The position numbers and the translations under genes are program-made. Source: Agrococcus sp. Marseille-P2731 (GTDB taxonomy: Bacteria > Actinomycetota > Actinomycetes > Actinomycetales > Microbacteriaceae). From it: DNA of 64,000 nt. Position 1 is the first letter of the stretch. Every line of letters begins with the position of its first letter. The notes below the pieces were generated by a model. It was not told the DNA's origin, did no database searches, and worked only from the letters and a program-made list of their open reading frames with translations. The stretch covers positions 186,001-250,000 of the forward strand of contig NZ_FPEG01000003.1 in the NCBI RefSeq assembly GCF_900117395.1, read 5' to 3'. Shown here in pieces: positions 8,007-15,815 of the stretch.

Positions 8007-9061
8007 CAGTAGAACTCCTTGGTGCTCATCACGTTCTGCAGCGGCTGGCCGTCGAGCATCCGGGTGGCGTTCGCAGCGAACAGCTCGGTGATGCGGCGCG
8101 GCTCCTGCACCGACAGCGCCGCGGTGTGCGGGCTCAGCAGCACGCTCGGGTGCTCCCAGAGGCGGCTGTCGGTCGGCAGCGGCTCGACCGCGGTGACGTC
8201 GAGCGCCGCGAAGCCGATGCGGCCGGCGTCGAGCGCGTCGAGGAGGGCCGGCTCGTCGACGACCGTGCCGCGGCCGACGTTCACGAGGATGGTGTCGGGC
8301 CGCGCGCCGCCCAGCACCTCGGCACCGATCAGGCCGACGGTGTGCTCGGTGCCGGGCAGGGTGTTGATGATCGCGTCGACCTGGGTCGCGGCGTCGGCGA
8401 GCTCGTCGATCGGCACGAGGCGGTCGACGTGGTCGACGGGCTGGCCAGAGCGCGTCGTGCCCCAGACGGTCGCGCCGAGACCGGCGAACCGCTCGGCGAC
8501 GACCGTGCCGATGCCACCGAGGCCGACGACCAGCACCGTCATCTCGCTCACGTGCCGCATGATGCGGCGGCCGTCGCCCCAGGTGCGTGCGGCCTGGTCG
8601 GCCTCGAGGCGCCGCAGGCCCTTCGCGCCGGCGAGCACGCCGAAGACTGCCCACTCGGTGAGGGTCGACGCATGCATGCCGGCGCTCGTCGTGACGACGA
8701 CGCGCTCGAGCTCGTCGGCGGTGAGCTGCGCGGCCTTCACCTGGCCGCCGCCTCCCGCGGCCGTCGTGTGCAGCCAACGCAGGCGCGGATTGGCGCGCAC
8801 GGTGCGCGCGAGCGCGGGCGGCGAGACGTCGGGCAGCCCGAAGAGGGCGTCGGCATCGTCGAGCATCGCCTCGAAGGCGGCCTGCTGCTCGGGGGTGCGC
8901 TCCCACGAGGGGTCGCCCTCCCAGTCGCCGTGCCAGCGCCAGGGGCGCGTCAGCGCGGGATCGCGCAGCAGCTCGATGCGCGGCTCGAGCGCGATGAGCT
9001 GCGCGGCGGATGCGTCGTCGAGGCTGACCGCGACGGCGACCTTCAGGGTGGGCTCAGACAT
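8006..9061 (-). CDS. D-isomer-specific 2-hydroxyacid dehydrogenase
   Basis: NAD(P)-dependent dehydrogenase of 351 residues. The Rossmann motif is VVGLGGIGTVVAERF, and the catalytic Arg (NVGRGTVVDE), Glu (TAVEPLPTDS) and His (LSPHTAAL) are all recognisable. In this operon the likely job is reduction of 2-ketogluconate or a related 2-keto acid, as in the GhrB/TkrA group, but the family is too broad to be sure. The ATG at 9059-9061 follows GGAAGGAG, and a TAGCCT box (9080-9085) just upstream suggests an internal promoter. It is coupled to the SDR gene downstream by a TGATG overlap. Confidence 0.85.
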   Translation of the reverse strand: MSEPTLKVAVAVSLDDASAAQLIALEPRIELLRDPALTRPWRWHGDWEGDPSWERTPEQQAAFEAMLDDADALFGLPDVSPPALARTVRANPRLRWLHTTAAGGGGQVKAAQLTADELERVVVTTSAGMHASTLTEWAVFGVLAGAKGLRRLEADQAARTWGDGRRIMRHVSEMTVLVVGLGGIGTVVAERFAGLGATVWGTTRSGQPVDHVDRLVPIDELADAATQVDAIINTLPGTEHTVGLIGAEVLGGARPDTILVNVGRGTVVDEPALLDALDAGRIGFAALDVTAVEPLPTDSRLWEHPSVLLSPHTAALSVQEPRRITELFAANATRMLDGQPLQNVMSTKEFY

Positions 9062-9079
9062 GGAGTCTCCTTCCAGGAC

Positions 9080-9085
9080 AGGCTA
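9080..9085 (-). promoter_or_regulatory. Internal operon -10 box (TAGCCT)
   Basis: TAGCCT reads leftwards in the 73-base gap between the FAH-family gene and the 2-hydroxyacid dehydrogenase gene. It is identical to -10 boxes seen elsewhere in the window and could allow partly independent expression of the last five genes. No convincing -35 was seen. Confidence 0.4.
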
Positions 9086-9134
9086 GCGAGCGGTGCGCGG
9101 CCGCTGGGGCATCGATGCGCGTGGCGCCGGGCGC

Positions 9135-9923
9135 TCAGCGCAGCGGCGTCTCGAGGCGGATGTCGCCGACGACGATGGCGGCCGTCTGCCCGGGCCGCGC
9201 CTCGTGGTTCGAGTGCGGGGCGCCGGCCATGACGACGTCGCCCGGTCCGAGCCGCACCCAGCGGGCGACGTAGGCGAGTGACTCCCGCACGGGCACGGGC
9301 ATCGCGCGGGCGCTCGTGTCGCAGACCCGCTCGCCGTCGAGCTCGAGCGCGAGCGCGAGGTCGTCGATGGATGCGTCGGTGTCGATCCAGGGACCGAGGG
9401 GCGTCGACCCCTCCCCGCCCTTCGACTCGAAGTTGCGCGGATCGAGCACGGCGCGGTCGGGGTAGGAGATGTCGTCGACCGCCGTGACCCCGAGCACGAA
9501 CTCGTGCGCGTTCGCCTCCGTGAGGCTCGGCGCCGTCGGATCGCCCGTGTCGCGCCCGATCACGATGGCGATCTCGGCCTCGACGACGAGCCTCCCGGCG
9601 TCGCGCCGCACGTGCACGGGCTGTCCGTGCGCGACGACGGTGCGCGGGCTCTTCAGCCAGGCCTGCACGGGCGGCAGGTGCTCGGCCGCGCCGCGGTTCT
9701 GCGCGATGCCGACGACCACCCGCGGTTCGGCGGGCGGGAGCAGCGGATGCGCCGCCGCGGCGAAGGGTGCGTTCGAGACGTCGTGCGGCAGGCGGCCATC
9801 GGCGAGCGACCGGTACGGGTCGTCGATCGGCATCCATGCCGCTGGCATCCCGTCGGCTCCGAGATCGCCCACGGGGCGCACGTGCAGCGCCTGTCCGCCC
9901 GCGTCGATGCGCGCGATGCGCAT
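9135..9923 (-). CDS. Fumarylacetoacetate hydrolase-family protein
   Basis: A 262-residue member of the FAH superfamily, metal-dependent hydrolases or decarboxylases acting on 2-keto acids. The recognisable core is VVGIAQNR, then VEAEIAIVIGRDTG with the metal-binding acidic residues, then TAVDDISYPDR, and a FESKGG..TPLGPWI stretch close to the family signature. It ends with GDVVMAGAP and a Gly-rich turn. It shares one base (TGATG, around 9923) with the upstream MFS gene. Its role in sugar-acid use is inferred from position; it might handle a 2-keto-3-deoxy intermediate, but no evidence selects a substrate. Confidence 0.85.
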   Translation of the reverse strand: MRIARIDAGGQALHVRPVGDLGADGMPAAWMPIDDPYRSLADGRLPHDVSNAPFAAAAHPLLPPAEPRVVVGIAQNRGAAEHLPPVQAWLKSPRTVVAHGQPVHVRRDAGRLVVEAEIAIVIGRDTGDPTAPSLTEANAHEFVLGVTAVDDISYPDRAVLDPRNFESKGGEGSTPLGPWIDTDASIDDLALALELDGERVCDTSARAMPVPVRESLAYVARWVRLGPGDVVMAGAPHSNHEARPGQTAAIVVGDIRLETPLR

Positions 9924-11347
9924 CAGCGACCCCCGCCGACGACCTCGTGCGCCGCGGTGCGCTCATCCGAGCCCTCGCCGCCCGACACGTTCACCGCATC
10001 CTCGAGCCGCAGCAGGTCGCGACCCTGCGTCTCCGGGACGAGGAACGTGGACGCGGTGGTGATGAGCGCGAGCGTGCCCATGTAGATGGCGGGCAGCAGC
10101 CAGTCGCCGTCGGAGACCGCGAGCAGGTAGGCGCCCAGGACTCCGGCGAGGCCGCCGGCGAGCACGGCCGAGATCTCGCGGGCCATCGCGACGCCGAGGT
10201 AGCGGTGGCGGTTGCCGAAGAGCTCCGGCAGCATCGCGCACTGCGGCCCGAGCATGGTGTTGACCGCGACGCCGATGCCGATCGCGATGACCGCGACGAC
10301 GATCGCCGGGTTGCCGAGCGACAGCAGCCACCAGGCAGGGAAGGCGTAGAGCAGCATGAACACCGCGCCGAAGCGATAGACCGCGCGGCGTCCGAAGCGG
10401 TCGGAGAGGTGGCCGGTGAGCGGGATCGTCGCCATGCCGATGAGCGAGCCGATGGTGACGCCCCAGGTCGCGATGCCGCGGTCGACCGGGTTGGCCAGGA
10501 AGTTGCCGGCGACGAACGCGAGGGCGAGCGTCTGGAACATGTAGGAGCCGCCGTTCTCGGCCATCCGCAGGCCCACGCCGACCGTGACGCCCGGCAGGCC
10601 CTTCGTGAAGATCTCGCGGATCGGCCGCGAAGCGACCTGGTCGTGCTTCTCCAGCTCGACGAACGTCGGGGTCTCCCGCAGCCGCAGCCGGATGAACAGG
10701 GCGACGAGGATCAGCAGGAACGAGGCGAGGAACGGCACGCGCCACGCCCAGCCGAAGAAGACCTCGTCCGGCAGCAGGGCCATGAGCGAGAACACGACCG
10801 CTGCGAGCAGCGTGCCCAGCTGGATGCCGATGAACGGCAGGGAGGAGAAGAACCCGCGGCGCTTCACGGGGGCGTACTCGGCCATCAGCACCGTCGCGCC
10901 GGCCTGCTCGGCGCCCGCGCCGAAGCCCTGGAGCAGGCGCAGGACGGTCAGCAGGACGGGGGCCCAGACGCCGATCTGGTCGAAGGTGGGCAGCACCCCG
11001 ATGAGGGTGGTCGCGCCGCCCATGAGCAGGATCGTGACGACCAGGACCCACTTGCGGCCGAGCTTGTCGCCGAGCGTGCCGAAGAAGAGGCCGCCGAGGG
11101 GCCGAGCGATGAAGCCGACGCCGAACGAGGCGAGCGAGGCGACGATCTGGAACTCGGCAGGCAGGTTCGAGAAGAACAGCTGCCCGAAGATCAGTGCGGA
11201 GAAGAGCCCGTAGAGGGCGAAGTCGAAGTACTCGAGGGCACTGCCGACGCTCGACGCGAGCGTCGCGCGTCGCAGGTTCGCGGCGTACTCCGGGTCGTCG
11301 GTGTGCGCTCGTGCGCCCTCGGGGCCCTGCGGGGTGGTCGTGCTCAC
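9923..11347 (-). CDS. MFS transporter, metabolite:H+ symporter type
   Basis: A 474-residue major-facilitator carrier with about twelve hydrophobic helices. The N-terminus SALEYFDFALYGLF and the loop GDKLGRKWVL between helices 2 and 3 are typical of the MHS subfamily, which moves organic acids and osmolytes. A second Gly-Asp-Arg loop (GHLSDRFGRRAVYR) marks the second half. I chose the GTG at 11345-11347, preceded by GAAGGAGA; the longer reading has an Arg-rich stretch and would precede the promoter. It is the first gene of the sugar-acid operon, directly downstream of a dyad that overlaps the -35 box. It gives the operon a second carrier beside GntP. Confidence 0.9.
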   Translation of the reverse strand: MSTTTPQGPEGARAHTDDPEYAANLRRATLASSVGSALEYFDFALYGLFSALIFGQLFFSNLPAEFQIVASLASFGVGFIARPLGGLFFGTLGDKLGRKWVLVVTILLMGGATTLIGVLPTFDQIGVWAPVLLTVLRLLQGFGAGAEQAGATVLMAEYAPVKRRGFFSSLPFIGIQLGTLLAAVVFSLMALLPDEVFFGWAWRVPFLASFLLILVALFIRLRLRETPTFVELEKHDQVASRPIREIFTKGLPGVTVGVGLRMAENGGSYMFQTLALAFVAGNFLANPVDRGIATWGVTIGSLIGMATIPLTGHLSDRFGRRAVYRFGAVFMLLYAFPAWWLLSLGNPAIVVAVIAIGIGVAVNTMLGPQCAMLPELFGNRHRYLGVAMAREISAVLAGGLAGVLGAYLLAVSDGDWLLPAIYMGTLALITTASTFLVPETQGRDLLRLEDAVNVSGGEGSDERTAAHEVVGGGR

Positions 11348-11392
11348 GGTCCATCTCCTTCGACAGTCGTGCTGGCTTCGTTGCTGGAGCCG

Positions 11393-11421
11393 ACGGTAGC
11401 AGCGGAATGTACGGCGTACAA
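11393..11421 (-). promoter_or_regulatory. Sugar-acid operon promoter with operator dyad over the -35
   Basis: Read leftwards, TTGTAC (11416-11421), a 17-base spacer and TACCGT (11393-11398) make a good promoter for the MFS-led operon. The perfect dyad TGTAC-GGC-GTACA occupies 11408-11420 and covers most of the -35, as expected for a repressor site. The adjacent iclR gene is the obvious candidate regulator; that link is inference. Confidence 0.65.
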
Positions 11422-11450
11422 CCTGCTGAACGGAAGTCGGCCGGCGCGGC

Positions 11451-12248
11451 TCAGCCCGCGCCGCCGCCCAAGGGGTTGGTGAGCGCAGCGGCGATCTCCA
11501 GGAGCGCCGACCCGACCTCCGCGATGCGCTCCTCGTCGACGTGCTCGGCCGGCAGCGCCGCACCGATGGCCAGCGGCGGATCGGCAGGCGCCCATGGCTC
11601 GAGCGCGACCGCGACCCCGACGATCCCCCCGAAGGAGCCGCCGTGATCGATCGCGAAGCCGCGCTCCCGCACGGCCGCGAGCTGCGGCAGCAGCTCGGCG
11701 ATCGTCGTGGTGCTCTCCGGCGTGAGCTGCGGGAACGGCTCGGCCTCGTGCAGCAGCGATCGCACCTCGGCGTCGCCGAGCCGCGAGAGCAGCACGAGGC
11801 CCGTCGCGCTCAGCGGCGCCGGCAGCCGCGAGCCGAGCGGCGTGCCGAGCCGGTAGGGCGAGCGGCCCTCGTGCCGCGCGAGGTAGAGCGCATCGCTGCC
11901 GTCCAGCATCGCGATCTGCACGACCTCGCGGTGCAGGACGGGTGAGGCGGCCACGAGGCCGTAGAACTCGCGCACCTGGTTGAACTGCTGCGCGTAGGCG
12001 CCGCCGAGCTCTGCCGTGCGACGGCCGAGCCGGTAGCCGCCCGAGTCCCGCTCGATCATCGCGCCCTCCTCGAGCACCGCGCACAGGTTGGCGGTCGACG
12101 ACTTCGCGATGCCGAGCGCCCTCGCGATCTCGCTCAGCGTCGTGGGCACGCCCTCTGCTTCGGCGAGCAGCGTGAGGATGCGCAGCGAGCGCGAGACGGC
12201 GGGCGCCGGATCGCGGTCGCCCTTCGCGCTCTGGGTCATGTCGGTCAT
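11451..12248 (-). CDS. IclR-family transcriptional regulator
   Basis: A 265-residue regulator. The N-terminal winged helix (TTLSEIARALGIAKSSTANLCAVLEE) is followed by the IclR effector domain with LYLARHEGRSPYRL, ATGLVLLSRL and a C-terminal GGIVGVAVAL segment. The ATG at 12246-12248 follows GAAGGAG. It sits between the sugar-acid operon and a divergent beta-hydroxyacid dehydrogenase gene, and dyads lie over the -35 boxes of both. It therefore probably controls both and itself, with a sugar acid or keto acid as likely effector. Whether it represses or activates cannot be told. Confidence 0.92.
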   Translation of the reverse strand: MTDMTQSAKGDRDPAPAVSRSLRILTLLAEAEGVPTTLSEIARALGIAKSSTANLCAVLEEGAMIERDSGGYRLGRRTAELGGAYAQQFNQVREFYGLVAASPVLHREVVQIAMLDGSDALYLARHEGRSPYRLGTPLGSRLPAPLSATGLVLLSRLGDAEVRSLLHEAEPFPQLTPESTTTIAELLPQLAAVRERGFAIDHGGSFGGIVGVAVALEPWAPADPPLAIGAALPAEHVDEERIAEVGSALLEIAAALTNPLGGGAG

Positions 12249-12283
12249 GGCCGCTCCTTCGCGGTCGAGGACGATGCCGCAAC

Positions 12284-12342
12284 AGCCTACGACCCATCCA
12301 CTGACCTGAACACTGTTCGGCGGACTGGCCCTGCGCTAGCCT
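12284..12342. promoter_or_regulatory. Divergent promoter pair with a shared operator-like dyad
   Basis: Leftwards, TAGGCT (12284-12289) with GTGTTC at 12308-12313 (18-base spacer) would drive iclR. Rightwards, TAGCCT (12337-12342) with a weak -35 at 12314-12319 would drive the dehydrogenase gene. The perfect dyad GAACA-C-TGTTC (12308-12318) and the sequence TGTTCGGCGGACT (12314-12326) lie on both -35 regions. The latter matches the 13-base dyad upstream of the MFS operon at 10 of 13 positions. Confidence 0.5.
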
Positions 12343-12348
12343 GCGGCC

Positions 12349-13269
12349 ATGAGCGCAGACGCCCAGCAGGCCGCATCCTCGACCACTCCCACCGACCGAG
12401 CGCAGACGATCGGCGTCATCGGTCTCGGCGCGATGGGCGAGCCCATGGTGCGCCGCCTGCTGGAGGCGCGCGGCACCGCGATCACGGGCCGATCGGCGAG
12501 ACCCGCGCTGGTCGAGGCCGGCGCCGAATGGGCGCAGACGCCGCGGGAGCTCGCGGCGCGCGCGGGCGTCGTGCTGTCGATGCTGCCCGACCTGCCAGAG
12601 CTCGAGGCAGCGCTCGACGGCCCCGATGGGCTGCTCGCCGGGCTCGGTGAGGCCGAGGAGCTGCTGCTGCTCATCGGCTCGACCTCCTCGGCCCCCGGCG
12701 TGCGAGCGCTCGCCGAGCGCCTCGCCGTGCAGTCCGGCGGGCGCGTGCGCGTGGTGGACTGCCCGGTCTCCGGAGGCGTCGACGGCGCGACCGCGGGCAC
12801 GCTCTCGATCATGCTGGGCGGCGCGCAGGCGGATGCCGATCGCGCCGCCGCGATGCTCGCACCGTGCGGCACCCCCGTGCACCTCGGCCCGCTCGGCGCC
12901 GGCGAGGTCGCGAAGGCCTGCAACCAGCTGGTCGTCGCCGCGACGATCACCGCGCTCGGCGAGGCGACCGTGCTCGCAGACCGCTCAGGGCTCGACCTCG
13001 ACGCGCTCTGGACGCTGCTGGGCGGCGGCTACGCAGGCTCCAACCTGCTGGCGAGCCGCAAGGAGAAGCTCGTCGCAGGCGACGACTCCCCCTCCGGCAT
13101 CGCCCGCTACATGATCAAGGACCTGTCCTTCGCGGCGGACATCGCCGAGGCGACCGAGACGAGCCCCGCGCTCATCCCGACGCTCCGCGCGTTCTTCGAC
13201 GAGATCGTCGAGCGGGGCTACGGCGAGCGCGACATCACGGTCTCGCGACGCGTGATCGCCGAGCGCTAG
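12349..13269 (+). CDS. Beta-hydroxyacid dehydrogenase (GarR/3-hydroxyisobutyrate dehydrogenase family)
   Basis: NAD(P)-dependent reductase of 306 residues related to tartronate semialdehyde reductase and to short 6-phosphogluconate dehydrogenases. It shows the nucleotide fold IGVIGLGAMGEP, the substrate signature DCPVSGGVDGATAGTL and the conserved catalytic Lys in GEVAKACNQ. The ATG lies exactly six bases after a TAGCCT -10, so the mRNA is probably leaderless. It is divergent from iclR and shares its operator region, so a role in sugar-acid catabolism is likely, but the substrate is unresolved. Its stop shares four bases (CTAG) with the stop of the convergent gene. Confidence 0.85.
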   Translation: MSADAQQAASSTTPTDRAQTIGVIGLGAMGEPMVRRLLEARGTAITGRSARPALVEAGAEWAQTPRELAARAGVVLSMLPDLPELEAALDGPDGLLAGLGEAEELLLLIGSTSSAPGVRALAERLAVQSGGRVRVVDCPVSGGVDGATAGTLSIMLGGAQADADRAAAMLAPCGTPVHLGPLGAGEVAKACNQLVVAATITALGEATVLADRSGLDLDALWTLLGGGYAGSNLLASRKEKLVAGDDSPSGIARYMIKDLSFAADIAEATETSPALIPTLRAFFDEIVERGYGERDITVSRRVIAER

Positions 13270-14225
13270 GCCGATTCGCGCAGCCGCGGGCCGAGCTCGT
13301 CCTGGAAGAAGCCCATGAAGGCGTCGGGGTCGGTGCTGGCGTCCATGAGCACGAGGTGGTCGAAGCCCGCCTCGCGGAACTCGGAGAACACCTCGACGTG
13401 CCGCTCGACGTCGGGGCCGCAGGCGAACGCCTCCTCCATGTCCTCGACGCGGATCGACTGCGTCGCCTGGTCGAACGCCGTGGGGTCGGGCAGCTCGGCG
13501 AGCACCTTCCAGCCGAGCGGACCGAAGCGGAACCGCTCGTGCGCAGCCTCCGCGCCGGCGCGCGCGTCGGGCGCGTACGCCGTCGGCACCTCGCAGTAGC
13601 GCGGCCCGTCGCCGCCCGCCGCGGTCCACGCCTCGATGAGCGATGCATCGGGGTCGGTCGAGAAGAGGCCGTCGCCGAGCTCGGCGGCGAGCGCGGCCGC
13701 CTGCGGGCCACCCGCCGCGACGACGATCTCCGGGAGCGTCTCCGGCAGGTCGAACACGCGCGCGTCCTGCAGCGTCAGGAAGTCACCGCGGTAGGAGTGC
13801 GTGCCGCCCGACCACAGCAGCCGGATGATCTCGAGCGCCTCGCGGAACCGCTGGTGGCGGTCGCCGATCTCAGGCCACCCCTGGCCGACGATGCGCTCAC
13901 TGAGCCGCTCCCCCGCGCCGACGCCGAGCGTGAAGCGGCCGTCGGAGATGATCTGCAGGGTCGCAGCCGCCTGGGCGATGATCGCCGGGTGGTAGCGGAT
14001 CGACGGGCACGTGACGCCGGTCGCGAGCCGCAGCGTCTCGGTCTTCGCCGCGATCGCCGACAGGATCGCCCACGCGAACGGCGAGTGCTGGTGCTCGGGC
14101 AACCACGGGTGGAAGTGATCGCTGATCTCGACGAAGTCGAAGCCGGCGCGCTCGGCCTCGACCGCTCGCCGGATCAGCTCCTTGGGTGCGACGTCCTCGG
14201 CGAAGAGCTTGTATCCGATCTGCAT
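13266..14225 (-). CDS. LLM-class F420-dependent oxidoreductase, FGD-like
   Basis: A 319-residue luciferase-fold flavin/F420 enzyme. It resembles F420-dependent glucose-6-phosphate dehydrogenase: SDHFHPW carries counterparts of the catalytic His and Trp, GVGAGE carries the counterpart of the catalytic Glu, and AAGGPQAA is also typical. I chose the ATG at 14223-14225; longer readings add unrelated Arg/Ser-rich sequence. There is no ribosome site, but TACCGT lies six bases upstream, which fits a leaderless transcript. It sits next to gnd, so a hexose-phosphate substrate is tempting but unproven. The phosphate-binding residues could not be checked by eye. Confidence 0.85.
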   Translation of the reverse strand: MQIGYKLFAEDVAPKELIRRAVEAERAGFDFVEISDHFHPWLPEHQHSPFAWAILSAIAAKTETLRLATGVTCPSIRYHPAIIAQAAATLQIISDGRFTLGVGAGERLSERIVGQGWPEIGDRHQRFREALEIIRLLWSGGTHSYRGDFLTLQDARVFDLPETLPEIVVAAGGPQAAALAAELGDGLFSTDPDASLIEAWTAAGGDGPRYCEVPTAYAPDARAGAEAAHERFRFGPLGWKVLAELPDPTAFDQATQSIRVEDMEEAFACGPDVERHVEVFSEFREAGFDHLVLMDASTDPDAFMGFFQDELGPRLRESA

Positions 14226-14231
14226 GCACCG

Positions 14232-14237
14232 ACGGTA
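14232..14237 (-). promoter_or_regulatory. Leaderless-type -10 box (TACCGT)
   Basis: TACCGT reads leftwards and ends six bases before the ATG of the F420-type oxidoreductase gene. No ribosome site lies between, so the transcript probably starts at or next to the ATG. Confidence 0.5.
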
Positions 14238-14362
14238 GGAGGCCCACCTGGACGCCTGGTGGGGGACGGATGCGCGCGTAGCTCGCGGCACCTCGGCCGT
14301 GCCGACGCATCCGCTGCTGGATAGCCTTGCCTCAGACCCCCGAGCCGTCCAGGAGGACCTCT

Positions 14363-15805
14363 GTGACCACCGCAAACATCGCCGTCGTCGGCCTCGCCGT
14401 GATGGGTTCGAACCTCGCCCGCAACCTCGCCAGCCGCGAGGGCAACACCGTCGCCGTCTACAACCGCACGACCTCGAAGACCGACGACCTGATCGCGGCG
14501 CACCCCGAGGCCGGCTTCGTGAAGGCCGCGACGATGCAGGAGCTCGCTGCCAGCCTGCAGACCCCTCGCACCGCGATCATCATGGTCAAGGCTGGCTGGG
14601 CCACCGACGCCGTCATCGACGAGCTCGTGTCGGTGTTCGAGCCGGGCGACATCATCGTCGATGGCGGCAACGCGCTCTTCACCGACACGATCCGCCGCGA
14701 GGCGGCGGTGCGGGAGACGGGCATCCACTTCGTCGGCTGCGGCATCTCGGGCGGCGAGGAGGGTGCGCTCAACGGCCCCTCGCTCATGCCGGGTGGCACC
14801 GCGGAGTCCTACGAGACGCTCGGCCCGATCCTGCGCTCCATCGCCGCGGTCGCCGAGGGCGAGCCCTGCGTGACCCACATCGGCAGCGACGGCGCCGGCC
14901 ACTTCGTGAAGATGGTGCACAACGGCATCGAGTACGCCGACATGCAGCTGATCGCCGAGGCCTACGACCTGATCCGCCGCGGCACCGGCAAGTCGCCGGC
15001 CGAGATCGCCGATGTCTTCGACGAGTGGAACCGGGGAGAGCTCGAGTCCTACCTGATCGAGATCACCGCGGAGGTGCTGCGCCAGGTCGACGCCGAGACG
15101 GGCCAGCCCCTCGTCGACGTCATCCTCGACGCCGCCGGCGCCAAGGGCACGGGCGCCTGGACGGTGCAGACGGCGCTCGACCTGGGCGTGCCGGTCTCCG
15201 GCATCGCCGAGGCGGTCTTCGCCCGCTCGCTCTCCTCGAAGCTCGACCAGCGGGCCGCGGCGACCGACCTCCCCGGTCCGGCCCTCGCGTGGCAGGTCGA
15301 CGACGCGGATGCGTTCATCGAGGACGTGCGGCAGGCGCTGTTCGCATCCAAGGTCGTCGCGTACTCGCAGGGCTTCGACGAGATCGTCGCCGCCGCCATC
15401 GAGCACGGCTGGGACATCCAGAAGGGCGAGGTCGCGCGCATCTGGCGCGCTGGCTGCATCATCCGCGCCCGCTTCCTCAACGACATCACCGAGGCCTACG
15501 CGACGAGCCCGGAGCTCCCCGCACTCGTGCTCGCCCCCTACTTCCGCGAGGTCATGGGGCGCACGCAAGAGGCATGGCGCCGCGTCGTCGTCGCGGCAGC
15601 GCAGGCGGGCATCCCCTCGCCCGCCTTCTCGTCGTCGCTCGCGTACTACGACGGGCTGCGCGCCGACCGGCTCCCGGCTGCGCTCGTGCAGGGCCAGCGC
15701 GACTTCTTCGGCGCCCACACCTACCGTCGCGTGGACCGCGACGGCACGTTCCACACGCAGTGGTCGGGCGACCGCACCGAGATCGAGGCCGTCGACACCC
15801 ACTGA
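14363..15805 (+). CDS. gnd: 6-phosphogluconate dehydrogenase (decarboxylating)
   Basis: Oxidatively decarboxylates 6-phosphogluconate to ribulose 5-phosphate in the pentose phosphate pathway. The 480 residues are normal for the long form. VVGLAVMGSNLARN is the nucleotide fold, GCGISGGEEGALNGPSLMPGG is the substrate-binding stretch, and KMVHNGIEYADMQL holds the catalytic Lys and nearby His-Asn. The C-terminal domain contains GTGAWTVQTALDLGVP. The GTG at 14363 follows AGGAGG. A TAGCCT box lies about 40 bases upstream, near 14325. It completes the route from gluconate via gntK and may be constitutive. Confidence 0.97.
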   Translation: MTTANIAVVGLAVMGSNLARNLASREGNTVAVYNRTTSKTDDLIAAHPEAGFVKAATMQELAASLQTPRTAIIMVKAGWATDAVIDELVSVFEPGDIIVDGGNALFTDTIRREAAVRETGIHFVGCGISGGEEGALNGPSLMPGGTAESYETLGPILRSIAAVAEGEPCVTHIGSDGAGHFVKMVHNGIEYADMQLIAEAYDLIRRGTGKSPAEIADVFDEWNRGELESYLIEITAEVLRQVDAETGQPLVDVILDAAGAKGTGAWTVQTALDLGVPVSGIAEAVFARSLSSKLDQRAAATDLPGPALAWQVDDADAFIEDVRQALFASKVVAYSQGFDEIVAAAIEHGWDIQKGEVARIWRAGCIIRARFLNDITEAYATSPELPALVLAPYFREVMGRTQEAWRRVVVAAAQAGIPSPAFSSSLAYYDGLRADRLPAALVQGQRDFFGAHTYRRVDRDGTFHTQWSGDRTEIEAVDTH

Positions 15806-15815
15806 CGACGACGGG

